64,000 bases of DNA, taken from Lumbricus terrestris. Taxonomy: Eukaryota > Annelida > Clitellata > Crassiclitellata > Lumbricidae. The stretch is from contig OX457036.1 of the NCBI GenBank assembly GCA_949752735.1, positions 82,921,505-82,985,504 on the forward strand. Direction: 5' to 3'. A program made the position numbers and the translations under genes. Position 1 is the first letter of the stretch. Every line of letters begins with the position of its first letter. The notes under the pieces are model-generated. The model had not been told where the DNA came from. It was given only the letters and a program-made list of their open reading frames with translations, and did no database searches. This document shows, piece after piece, positions 39,551 to 52,200 of the stretch.

Positions 39551-40172
39551 ATGAGCTGGACAACAGAAAGCACAGTTGCTCAATTAAATGTCCACAACTG
39601 CAACTGACCACAAACCTGGCACAAAATTTCAAAGTAACACAAATTGCTAATAATTTATATGTAACTTTATTTATGTAACTTTACTCCACTTTGAACATTC
39701 TTCATCATGCATTTATGTACAGTTTCATCTGGAGCACATCAATGAATGTCTCGACAGTGCTTCTCAAAATGCTCCTTTCAAGTTCTGCCTGTCTAGGGTT
39801 CTTCTCAAAACAAATGAAATATAAATGAAGCATATTTCTTCATTAAATGAAAGATACCAACCTAAAACAATTAGAATGGCAGACTGGAAATGACAAACAC
39901 AGACAGACGGACGGACAAAGAGACATACAGAACCAGGCAGACACACGGAAGAGATGGACAGAGGACAATAGAAAGAGACAACCGAACAGAGGGTCCTGAA
40001 AGAGAGACATGTATATTGAAAGCGACGGAGAGCAGATTTTGCATAAGACTTACTAATACCGGAGTAGATTTGAATTGCAGAAATATACAGATGATGACTG
40101 ACCAGAATCAACAAATGAGCAAAGGTAAAACACACAGAGATCAGCCAAATAGAATTTCTGCTGAGTCAAACG

Positions 40173-42302
40173 AATCTCTCATCATCCCATAATTTCATCA
40201 TCTCATCATTTTATCATCTCATCATTTTATCATCTCATCATCTTATCATCCCATCATTTTATCATCTCATCATTTTATCATCTCATCATCTTATCATCCC
40301 ATCATTTTATCATCTCATCATCTTATCATCCCATCATTTTATCATCTCATCCTTTTATCATCTCATCATTTTATCATCTCATCATCTTATCATCCCATCA
40401 TTTTATCATCTCATCATTTTATCATTCCATCATCTCATCATTTTATCATCTCATCATCTTATCATCTCATCATTTTATCATCTCATCATTTTATCATCTC
40501 ATCATTTTATCATCTCATCATCCCATCATCTCATCATTTTATCATTTCATCATTTTATCATCTCATCATTTTATCATTCCATCATCTCATCATTTTATCA
40601 TCTCATTTTATCATTCCATCATCTCATCATTTTATCATCTCATCATTTTATCTTCTCATCATTTTATCATTCCATCATCTCATCATTTTATCATCTCATC
40701 ATCTTATTATCTCATCATCCCATCATCTCATCATTTTATCATCTCATCCTCCCATCATCTCATCATTTTATCATCTCATCATTTTATCATCTCATCATCT
40801 TATCATCTCATCATCCCATCATCTCATCATCTCATCATCCCATCATCTCATCATTTTATCATCTCATCATTTTATCATTCCATCATCTCATCATTTTATC
40901 ATCTCATCATTTTATCATCTCATCATTTTATCATTCCATCATCTCATCATTTTATCATCTCATCATCTTATCATCTCATCATCCCATCATCTCATCATTT
41001 TATCATCTCATCATTTTATCATCTCATCATTTTATCATTCCATCATCTCATCATTTTATCATCTCATTTTATCATTCCATCATCTCATCATTTCATCATT
41101 TTATCATCTCATCATTTTATCATCTCATCATTTTATCATTCCATCATCTCATCATTTTATCATCTCATTTTATCATTCCATCATCTCATCATTTCATCAT
41201 TTTATCATCTCATCATCTTATCATTCCATCATCTCATCATTTTATCATCTCATCATTTTATCATTCCATCATCTCATCATTTTATCATCTCATTTTATCA
41301 TCCCATCATCTCATCATTTCATCATTTTATCATCTCATCATTCTATCATTCCATCATTCCATCATCTCATCATTTTATCATCTCATCATTTTATCATCTC
41401 ATCATTTTATCATCTCATCATTTTATCATCTCATCATTTTATCAACTCATCATCTTATCATTCCATCATCTCATCATTTTATCATCTCATCATCTCATCA
41501 TTTTATCATCTCATCATTTTATCATCTCATCATTTTATCATCTCATCATCCCATCATCTCATCATTTTATCATTTTATCATCTCATCATTTTATCATTCC
41601 ATCATCTCATCATTTTATCATCTCATTTTATCATTCCATCATCTCATCATTTTATCATCTCATCATTTTATCATCTCATCATCTTATCATTCCATCATCT
41701 CATCATTTTATCATCTCATCATCTTATCATCTCATCATCCCATCATCTCATCATTTTATCATCTCATCATCCCATCATCTCATCATTTTATCATCTCATC
41801 ATTTTATCATCTCATCATCCCATCATCTCATCATTTTATCATCTCATCATTTTATCATCTCATCATTTTATCATTCCATCATCTCATCATTTTATCATCT
41901 CATTTTATCATTCCATCATCTCATCATTTCATCATTTTATCATCTCATCATTTTATCATTCCATCATCTCATCATTTTATCATCTCATCATTTTATCATC
42001 TCATCATTTTATCATCTCATCATTTTATCATTCCATCATCTCATCATTTTATCATCTCATTTTATCATTCCATCATCTCATCATTTTATCATCTCATCAT
42101 TTTATCATCTCATCATTTTATCATCTCATCATCTTATCATCCCATCATTTTATCATCTCATCATCCCATCATCCCATCATTTTATCATCTCATCATTTTA
42201 TCATTCCATCATCTCATCATTTTATCATCTCATTTTATCATTCCATCATCTCATCATTTTATCATTCCATCATCTTATCATCCCATCATCTCATTATCTC
42301 AT
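40173..42302. repeat. 2.1-kb tandem array of TCATC/TTTTATC units, G-free on the plus strand
   Basis: Built from TCATC pentamers interspersed with ATTTTATC, ATTCCATC and ATCCCATC, with a common 16-bp unit TCATCTCATCATTTTA. I find no G on the plus strand from 40173 to 42302. No stable open frame, no gene. Confidence 0.95.
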
Positions 42303-42914
42303 GATCCCCATCTGCCAAACACCTGTGAACGTCCTCAATGCACCCGACCGAGAAGAAGAAGAGAAATATTTCCTACGAAATACTATTTCTCGTTCTTCTT
42401 ATTATGTAGCCATGGAGAGACTTCACACAATAATTCAGAAAGGGATTCCTCAACACACAATCATCATTCCACACTTTAGCTGGACATCTGAACAGCTGAA
42501 CAGAAGTCACCGGAGTTATTCGCAGACTCCTTCGATGTCCGTTCCTTACGTTCATTCATCCGTTGGCCATACGTCCTTTAATCTATCCGTCCATCCGTTC
42601 GTCCATCTGGTGTCCTGCATCTGTCCATTCACTCGTCCACCTGTCCTTACTTCCGTCCATTTCTTTATACGTCTTTAAAACCGCCTTTCTGTCAATTCTT
42701 CCGTTGGCCATACTTCTCCTAATCTGTACTTCTGTCCGTTTGTCCATTTCTCCGTCCGTCCGTTCGTCCTTAAAAATCGTCCGTCCATCCTTCCGTTTGT
42801 TGGGGGGCTGTGTTATGATCGTAAACTGCGTCGGACATTTTGCACCGCCACCGCAATAGTAGTACTGTAGTAGTGGTAGTAGCATCGTCTAAATTAATAG
42901 GCTTAGTAATCAGA

Positions 42915-42950
42915 CGAGCGACGACGACGACGATGACGACGACGACGTTC
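42915..42950. repeat. GAC trinucleotide repeat
   Basis: Short GAC/GAT tandem near the start of a GC-richer segment (42900-43150). Confidence 0.85.
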
Positions 42951-43167
42951 AATTGAATGAAACGACGTCTTGCCCATCTTCATCGATATCTCATTCGACG
43001 TCGGTTTGTTGTGTTGCCCGGAGGAAGGGTGGTGCCAGGACGACATCGGGGGGGGGGATCGGTGGGTAGCTTTGGGTGGGTGATTGGGGGTGAGTGGGGC
43101 ACGATAACTACGCCGGCTTTATGGGCTTTGCGTGCAACGGTCGTAATTCACTGGTCGTCGGCGGCGG

Positions 43168-43290
43168 CAGTGGAGGTGGAGGCGGAGGAGGGCGAGGAGG
43201 AAGAAGAGGAGGAAGAGGTGGAAGAAGAGGAGGAGGAAGAGGTGGAAGAAGAGGAGGAAGAAGAGGAGGAAAGAGGGGAGGAGGAATCCA
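43168..43290. repeat. Polypurine GGA/GAA tract
   Basis: About 120 bp of almost pure purine on the plus strand. Similar tracts occur at 43536-43590 and 43715-43800. They generate artificial Glu/Gly/Arg-rich frames. Confidence 0.92.
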
Positions 43291-43351
43291 TCGTTATTTA
43301 AATCAAGGTATCCGTGTTGGGTGGAGGTGGTTGCAACGATATTCCTCACTC

Positions 43352-43517
43352 CAGTGGCGTAGGCAAGGGGGGGTTTCGGGGGTTAAAACCCCCCCCCATT
43401 GGCTCCGAGAAAAAGATTTTTTAAGGTTATTTTTCCATTTAAGTAAGAAAAAAATAGCAAAAAACAGGGTTTTCGGCCATAAAACCCCCCCATGAAAAAT
43501 TCCTGGCTACGCCACTG
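43352..43517. mobile_element. 166-bp hAT-type MITE with 8-bp target duplication
   Basis: Ends CAGTGGCGTAGGC and, reversed, CAGTGGCGTAGCC, the widespread hAT MITE terminus. Identical flanks CCTCACTC at 43344-43351 and 43518-43525. The interior has G7 and C9 runs. No coding capacity. Confidence 0.93.
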
Positions 43518-43875
43518 CCTCACTCATTGTACCCAGGAGAAGGAGATTACGAAAAGGAGGAATAGGAGGACGCGGAGGAGGAGAAGAATGACTAGGCTAT
43601 TAAATCATCATGGTCTCTCCCCTCCTCTACACAAAGCAAACCATCCCAATGAGTTTCGCCAACGACGAAGACGACAATCTGTAATCGACTCAAAGAGCCA
43701 CAGAGAAGATAAGGAGGAGATGGAGGAGGTGGAGAAGAAGAGAAAGGAAGAGAGAAAAAGAGGAAGAGGAGGAGAAGGAGGAGGATGAGGAAATGACAGG
43801 GAAGAAGGTGGAGTCATGTAAAGTTGCAGGACGTAAGAAGGAGGCGACGGAACAGGAAATAGAGATGGATTAGAA

Positions 43876-43955
43876 CAGCGTTTCCCAAGTGGGTTCAGTG
43901 GAACCCCTTCCACAGGTTTCGCGAGGTGAGCACAAGGGTTTGTAAATAAAATCAC
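43876..43955 (+). mobile_element. Fragment resembling a hAT element end
   Basis: CAGCGTTTCCCAAGTGGGTT then CAGTGGAACCCC resembles a common hAT terminus (CAG.GTTTCCCAA..GGGTTC.GTGGAACCCC). I could not find the opposite end, so it is a partial copy at best. Confidence 0.4.
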
Positions 43956-44406
43956 ATGTAGTGAGAAATTTTACTAGAAAACAGCATTTCAAACAGCTTT
44001 TGAAAGTGTGCTGAAATTTGAAACTACCGTCAGTCGTCTCTTGTGTTTTGTTTCCTCACCCATTGAGCGATTATCCGAACTTACATTGTATAAAAGTAAT
44101 CAAATTAGGCCTACTATTCATAGACATCACTGCTGAGACCTTCGTAGGTCAGAGCTATAAATCTAAGGACAACAGAGATATTTGTTATCGCTATCTTGAT
44201 GAAACTATAATCTGATTATCCGAGTACGATTAAACGCAACAGTCTAAAAGTCAGGTTATCGTAGATCAGTTGTAACAAATAATACTTACCAAAAATTTAC
44301 CAAAATGGAGCAACTGTCACGTGAGAAGGGGAGGAGAGTGCCATGAAATGAAGACAAAGAGTAAAACAGACAAGTAGTAGTAGTAGGAGGACCTACAGAT
44401 CCTTTG

Positions 44407-44991
44407 GGGTGTAGGACATAAGCCCCCCGGGACATTAGCCCCCCCGGACAAAAGCCCCCCCCGATTTTGCCTAGGACATTAGCTCCCCCGGACAAAAGCC
44501 CCCCCCTTTGTGCAAATCATAGAATAGTGCTGTAACAGAGTACTTAGCGTCGTTTCAATTCAAAATTAGATTCAATACATTTATTTAGAGAAATGAACGA
44601 ATGGGAATCGTATACAGTAAGTAGGCCTACTTGTTAGTGTCAGTTTTGGCTACAACGAAGGTTTTTAAAGTCAGTTAGGCATTAAACTTTTATATAGATT
44701 TCACAAATTTTCGACTTACAATTTTTTACGTTTATGAGAGACATTACACAATGAGTTGTTCGCGTCGTTCTACAATTAATGCTTTTAAATGTTTTATAAT
44801 ATGCATAATAAACCTTCAATTAACTTAGGCCTATTGTTACATTCTGTGCATCATTTTTAGGTAATGATATAATAGACTGGGGGGCTAATGTCCTACTTCG
44901 GGGGGGGCTTTTGTCCGGGGGGGGCTAAGGTCCGGGGGGGGCTTATGTCCGGGGGGGCTTTTGTCCGGGGGGGGGCTAATGTCCGTTCCCC
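44407..44991. mobile_element. Unclassified 585-bp element with long GC-run inverted repeats and a target duplication
   Basis: Left arm 44407-44511 and right arm 44878-44991 are inverted copies built from short units, GGACATTAGCCCCCC and GGACAAAAGCCCCCC. The 366-bp AT-rich core has no coding capacity. The flanks GATCCTTTG (44398-44406 and 44992-45000) are identical: a 9-bp duplication, or 8 bp with GGGG termini. 8 bp would suit hAT or P, 9 bp Mutator. Confidence 0.85.
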
Positions 44992-45220
44992 GATCCTTTG
45001 CCAGCAGCAATCAACCGTTTAATGCGCTTTGAACATTGCATCAAATCCAATTACAAGGCACAATTGAATACAAGTCATTGGAGGCCATTCAACAGCAGTT
45101 TAAGTAACTGTTTCAAACGGCTTTCAGGGCCACTCTTCTGTTGTAGGTCTCCAATGATTTCGTCTCTATTTCCAGAGATTGTTCTTTTGCATCATCCTTA
45201 TCCTCCCACTTCACCCCTTC

Positions 45221-45380
45221 CCAGGGCTTAAGGTGTGGCTGGACGGTCATGGACGGCGTCCATGCACTTATTTTAAAATCTGAACGCCGTCCAGCCACTT
45301 ATTGGCCAGCAAAGACTGAAAAAGTAAGGGGCGTCCAGGCACTTCTTTTGGAACGATAAGGGGCGTCCAGGCACTTATTT
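45221..45380 (+). repeat. Dispersed repeat, copy 2 (unclassified)
   Basis: Matches the reverse complement of 6930-7087. This copy has four spaced occurrences of a CGTCCA.GCACTTATTTT-like unit, so the element carries internal subrepeats. Confidence 0.75.
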
Positions 45381-45573
45381 TTCCACACTTTAGTCACTGC
45401 CCCTTCCTCCTTCTAAGAACCACAAAAGGTACTATAGCATATCTTAGGAGATGGCATGGATTTTATATTCTTACCAATGGTTAGGCTCCACCATTGACAA
45501 GAAAACTGAATACCTTTTATATTCAGAAGACTTGACTGTGCATATAAAAAAACCGTACAATTCAGACAGGGTT

Positions 45574-45633
45574 TGGTTTGGAGCGCTCCTGAGTAGTAAC
45601 CTTGAAGCAGTGCTATATAGATCTCTGTAATGA
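45574..45633 (+). repeat. Solo LINE/SINE 3' tail
   Basis: GGAGCGCTCCTGAGTAGTAA then CCTTGAAGCAGTGCTATATA and AATGAATGAATAAA: the shared tail with its AATG repeat. Confidence 0.78.
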
Positions 45634-45912
45634 ATGAATAAAGGACTGACCAATACGTTGCTTAACAGATTTCCATTTAATCAAATCAATCTGCCATCAA
45701 TAGACTCCTACTTTCAACTTCTAGAGCCGAACCACCTGCTTTGCTTTGGAAACAATGACGATCTACATACGCAGAAGAGCATGGAGCAGTGCATGGCAAG
45801 TATAGAGTTGCTAGCAATGCTTCCTCAGTTCACAACTATAATGCAACACAGATTTCAGCAGTATACACATAGCAGCAGCTATCCCATGTTCTCTGTGCAT
45901 CTGCTTGCTAAC

Positions 45913-46250
45913 AGACACACGCACAAACGCCAACACACACGCCAACACACATGCCAATCGACACACGCCAACACACACGCACAAACGCCAACACAGACGC
46001 CAACACACACGCACACACGCCAATCGACACACGCCAACACACACGCACACACGCCAACACACACGCACACACGCCAACAAACACACGCCAACAAACACAC
46101 GCACACACGCCAACACACACGCACACACGCCAACACACATGCCAACACACACACACGCCAACACACACGCACACACGCCAACACACACGCACACGCGCCA
46201 ACACACACGCACACACGCCAACACACACGCCAGCAAACACGCCAACACAC
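45913..46250. repeat. CCAACACACACG minisatellite
   Basis: About 340 bp of ACACACGCCAAC and ACACACGCACAC units. All four long open frames over it are low-complexity artefacts (Thr/His or Cys/Val-rich). Confidence 0.95.
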
Positions 46251-46260
46251 CCTCTTCTGG

Positions 46261-49200
46261 TAACAAGTCAAAGCACTTAAATGACTTATTGTATATCTGT
46301 ATGTCTGTCTTTGTGTCTGTGTGTCCAGTAACCTGAATGTCTGCTTTTCACTGCCTGTATGTGTGTCTGTCCATCCTTGTCTGTCTGTGTCTGTGTTGAC
46401 AAGCATCCTAATCGATGGCACATGGATGCAGCAGCATTTCTTAGTGGAGGAGGAGGAGAATGAGGAACCCCCACCCCACCCCCATCCTGCATATGTCCTC
46501 CAATTGCCTGCAGAACTGTTACACAAGGACCTCAATTCCAAGCACTTGCAGATCTCTCTCTCTCCCCACCCCTCTCTTCCTCTCTGTCTCTCTGGAAGCT
46601 AATTATAGTTCTCTATTTATCTGCTCATTTGGCCAAAATCCCTTTCATCTCGACCGGGTAATGGCACAGAGATGTCACAGGTCCTGATGAGATGCACGCA
46701 CAACAGATGACGCAGCATCTGATGTTGATACCAATCGCAACACATTCAGAGTGAGGGTGGGGGGAGCGGGCAGAATCTTTGCAAAGAAAAAGCACCAGCA
46801 CGGAACTCAACCCCACAGTGCAGAAAAGGCTTAAGAAAAGACAGGCATCAAAGGCAACTCATCCAAGAAACATGACCACTTTCAACTGACTACACTGACG
46901 TTGGTACACCTCACCTACACCGATGAACTGATGACGCCGATCACGACGTCGACGAGGATGGCGAGGACTGGCCTGCATGTGAGATGAGGCCAAGAAGAAT
47001 GAAGTGGCCAAAACAAAACTATTCATACCCATAGCTGCCTGAGGCCTACTCGTCTTCTTAAATGCCCCAACTCTGAATATTGAAGTGTTGAATTAGACTG
47101 ACGAATGCCCCCGCCCCACCCACCCCTCCCCCACAGTGATTATCTTATCATCTGCTGTCACACATTCCTTCCCATCTATTTCCTTTTATAATATAGCAAA
47201 CGTTCTGATGAAGCACAGCCGCAGACATAGATCCCAAAATTACTCAACCTAAAAAATGAAACTATATATAGAGTTAAAATATTAACTGCAAGTGAACATT
47301 TATATGGTGACATAAACATTTATATGGCGCCATAATTATATGACGATAAATGTTGCATAAAAACTCGAATAGTATATATATCAGCGAGAAAACAATGCAC
47401 TGCGAAAACTAGAACAGTCACCAAGTGCAGGTCAAAGAACACACACACACGCATGCACACACACACACACACACACACAGTGTCACACACACACACACAT
47501 ACACACTTGCAGACCTCAATCAACGAATGGATTTATCAAATAAGCTTCATAGATATGATTCATCAATACAGCATCCTGGGGAGATCTCTAGAATTGAGAG
47601 ACAAGACACAAACATATTAATGCCTCTCTTTATGTCTAATCAATTACGTCCTGGTCATTATGATGACATCACTGCAGCAATGCATTTAGAAACCACTCCC
47701 AACTGGAGGCAGAACTATTCTTAGAAGGAATGAATCGTCCAGAGACAGCCTGAGGGATTCTGCTGCTTTTTCTTTTTCTTCCCTTCCCTGGACGACAATG
47801 GTGTTGAGGGGAAAAGGCTGATGAGGGCGAAGAAGACAATGAGGCAATCGACCACAGACCTGGTAAAGGCTGCAGCACAGATTATCAATAGAAGTGATAG
47901 CATCATCCAGGACAACTCCATGGTTGCTACTTCTGTGTCTGTCTCTTTTGAAATAGGATTTCAATTGTTCTTCTTTTCAATTGTTCGTCTGTGGTCCCAT
48001 TCAAAACCAGCATTGACCGTCTTCACTGTCTCTTCACATTCAAGCAATTGAACAGACTGCACCAAACTACACCACATATTGATCTACATCTATACAAATA
48101 CATACAAATGGAATATATATTTTATACATATATATATTATATTATAAATTATATATATGTATTATATAATTATATAGTTATATACATATATAATCGCTAT
48201 CTCCATTACATCATGTACATGTGGATATTTATATAAATTATGAATTATTCTACAGGTACACATACATTTTTTGCACTTTATATATAGATTTAATATACAT
48301 AATATATTTTAAAAAATCATGTTTTATATTTATATATATTATATATTGAAATTTACATACATCATTAATCCATTTTATAACACAATAGATTTTCAACTGA
48401 GGCTGCAAGCCACAGCCGTAAATTTCTAATTTTAAAGCTGTAAGATTTTCGACTTCTTACGTACACACGTAATCCTCACTCTACCAAGTGCTGCAGACAT
48501 AAGAAACATTTCCAGCTTAAGTTTCCCCTTCATCTCCTTAGAACAAAGTGTTCAATGAGCAACACTGAGAAGAACTCTCCAACTGCAGGGGTCGGGAGGG
48601 GCGTTCCTCAGTCTAATTCAACACTTCAATATTCGCCTGCTTTGGTCAGTGTAACTCAGTGCACTTAATAAACCAGTTACAGCCAACAGCACGAGAAAAG
48701 AGTAAGCGTAACTACTAACTACGTGTGCATCACAGACCAAATCGCTGCCACCAAATAAATTGCAGGCTCACCGTCTAATGAAAATACATAGAGCGTCTAA
48801 TTGGCAGAGAGAAACGCCTGCCAGTCGAACATCGGATCGCTTGCCTGTGTTTATCCGAAACTTACGCAACAAATCACATGGTGCAAACGCATGCGCTCTA
48901 TGATTAAGCATGAAGGTATCTCTGTCAGCACATTTGCTGGCTCAGCTGCACACAAAAACACACACACACGCGCTTGCAAACAAATATACTCACACATGCA
49001 CACACCTTTATAAATATATACAAATATATATATATATACAAATATATATATATGAAATACATATACATTATACATATATATGTGCATGTGTATATGTGTG
49101 TTTGTGTATGCACTATGCATATTATATATATAATATATATGTATATACTGGTATGCAGCTCTTGGGGCACAACATGCTTTACTGCTTGGTAAGACTAAGC

Positions 49201-52200
49201 AGGCAGCAATTGGTGCTGACTCTGCAGAACGTAGGCAAAGAGCTAGAGATAGGCAAACCCATTTTCAGGTCTCCGCCCAACTTCCCCAACTCCACTCTAA
49301 AAAGCACTTATGAAGGCATTTCGCTAACAACTAAGGAACAGCCTCTTCTTATCTTAGCAGCCTACAGAATAGCCAGAAACATCTTTTGCTCCATCGCTGA
49401 AACATACAAGTTTCACGATCATCAAACACAGCACAACACTGATTCACACACACACACACACACACATGCATGCATATTCATCATCATTGATATGCATATT
49501 CATCATCATTTACATGCATATTCATCATCATTAACATGCATATTCACACACACACACACACACACACTCACACAACACACACATGCATATTCATCATCAT
49601 TAACATGCATATTCATCATCATTAACATGCATATTCACACACACACACACACACACACTCACACAACACACACATGCATATTCATCATCATTAACATGCA
49701 TATTTATCATCACTGACATTCAACAGATCATTTCTATTCACTGTACCCATTACCTGGATCAGTTAACTACGATTTAAAAAAACCAAAAAAACCGATTAAA
49801 AAAAACCGGCAGCAGAGTTGAGAGTATTATGTAAAGCTAAGAAACGCACACAACATTCACACCCAGTTGTAGTCCAGTAGTTTGCAGGCATTCGAAATCT
49901 CCCTGTCTCTCTCTCTCTGTTGTTAACAGGTTGTGCACTGATGCATAGACAACCTCAAGTGCAACGAGCAGATGTCTCTGGCCCACAGACAGCAAGCCCC
50001 GGATATAAAAAAACTGACACCATTGCGTTCACACACGCAATGAACAATGCACAGGAGGCGTCACTGCTTGGCCTACAAAGTTAAAAGCTGTGGCTGTCGA
50101 AAGGCTGAATAAATTAAGTTCTTTGTCAAAGGCTATAGGAACCTGAATAAGTTGACAATTGTGTAGGAGATCAAGGTGGCCACAGCAGAAGACGCCCATC
50201 ATCAAGTCAGTGGTATTCCAATATTAGCTAAGGGGATGATCACCAGCAGCTGATAAAGTTTTAAAGGACTATTTGGTCAGCATCATGGGGCATACTTCCC
50301 TAACACCACCTGATACTACACAACGGAGTCCTTGGACCAACTTCTCTTACTATATAGGGTGGCAAAGTAATGCAACCCAGATACCCTGCAGTATGCCCTT
50401 TGTACTTCTGTAAGATGATCGGTTAATTACCACTTTAAACTTCAATAAATCATCATCCATGCTGAGGCTGCAGCCACACTTGCCACTGGGGTTACATTTG
50501 AACCACATGGAACCCACACACAGCCAGGGCCAAAGCAGTCCAAGGGCCAACACCCAGAGGTCCTTGAGTAGCCCTCCACTCAACATAAAAGTCAGACTCA
50601 GCACAAACTCTCAGCAACAGAAATTTTTTGCAAAGATGAGAATGGAGGTCATGGAAAATGTGTACATTTACATTCGCATGAATTAACATAACTGCATGTG
50701 GTAAGCTGTTCCCTCTGTCTCAAGTGCCATCCCAAGTGATCACTGATCATCATGGACTATGCATATTCCATTACACACTTTAATATAGGTGGGTGAGGTC
50801 CTCTGTTTAAGGAAAAGTCTGTGTCATCCAATAAAAGATGATTAATTTATCATTGCCCTCCCTCCTTTTCAACTCTGCCACTGTTCCTTCTCTGATAGTG
50901 CCAGTCCCAAGCCTGGAAAAGGAGGAGGGCAACACTAATCATCTTTGTTATAATTATGACACAGTGTCCTTAACCAGCAACAAGCCATCCTCCTTTAGCC
51001 ATGCAGATATCGGACTGGCAATTTACTACAGTACAAGCAGTGGCAAAGTTATGTATAACATAATTATATGGGTAGGTCTATACAAACATATAATATACAG
51101 TCAGAGGTTAGAACTCAATCTGACTCTATAGCTACAGCTGTGAAAAGAACAATGCTCTAATAAGACACTGTTTCACCACTTGGTCCACTTCAAAATGAGG
51201 TCAGAAATAATTGAATTATTAATCACCACAAGAAATTAGACAGCGCGATAACTTTTATAATGAGTAATTTAAAAATGTCTGACCAACTAACCATTGACGA
51301 TTTCCTTACCGTAACTGAACGTCCAATAATTCGAAGGCAAGTAAATCCAAATCAAGCGTGAATCTAAGCATTGGTTTTAAATCGAGAAGGAGGAGGTGCA
51401 GTGTAGTAGTCGTAGATTCCTAAATAGATCGCAGATGACAAATCCCGCCGCTACTATTCTATCGATTGGAGATGAAGACTCATCCTTTCCTTTTGAAGAG
51501 AACGCATTCGTCGTCGTCGCTGTCGTCGTCATGAGTCTCGTCTCTCTTCGGCTGTAGCTCTGGCATCGATTAAGCGAACTGCAAAGCCCGGCGATCATCA
51601 GTTAGTTGTCTGTCCGTCCGTTCTTCTCAAACTGCGCTACAGGCAGCGATTTTCCGGAGGCTGATTCAGAGGCAGAGATAGAAAGAGGCAGAGGCAGAGG
51701 CATGGTGAGATAGAGATAGGCGGCAGCAGCAGCAAATGGATGCTCGTTTACTCGCTGATGACTAATAAATAATTAGATAACCAAGACTGCCAGACGCCTC
51801 AACTGGAGCCACCCTCGTCCCCCATCCCCACCACTTTACCCGCACACAACCACCACCACCACTCCTATATACTACCACCAGCATCAGAAGCATCTCCAGC
51901 ATCTCCTCACAAACGGTCACAGGAAACAGGAATTCGCCCACCTCCGTGACCTCCACACACACCCACATGCACATCCACCCTGACGGACCCCTCCCCAGCC
52001 TCACATACAGACAAAGGACCGGATAGATAGGAAACAATTAAGGGTAGCGACCAATCACCCAGATAATTAACAGCAGTTTATGAGTGAAATGGACGATTTG
52101 TGTAGTAAAGAGAGCAACAACAATTTATTAATGACATGAGAACTTCCAGGCCACCACCCTCCCTCCCGCCGCCTCCCTGCCTTCCCTCTGCCTCCCTTCC

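Noticed and set aside
40173..42302. CRISPR-like array
   Set aside because: Units are 5-16 bp and contiguous with no unique spacers. It is a simple satellite in a eukaryotic genome.
42957..43788. Glu-rich and Gly/Arg-rich reading frames
   Set aside because: Produced by polypurine GGA/GAA tracts. They cross a hAT MITE and have no conserved domain.
45634..46541. Long overlapping open frames rich in Thr/His or Cys/Val
   Set aside because: Translation of the CCAACACACACG minisatellite. No start context or domain.
48910..49716. 268-codon plus-strand frame
   Set aside because: Mostly AT and CA microsatellite with a short complex middle (about 49170-49430) that I could not relate to any family and that lacks convincing splice sites.
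51377..51598. 73-codon minus-strand frame in a GC-richer patch
   Set aside because: No recognisable domain and no paired splice signals. It may be a promoter-like region, but nothing supports a gene.
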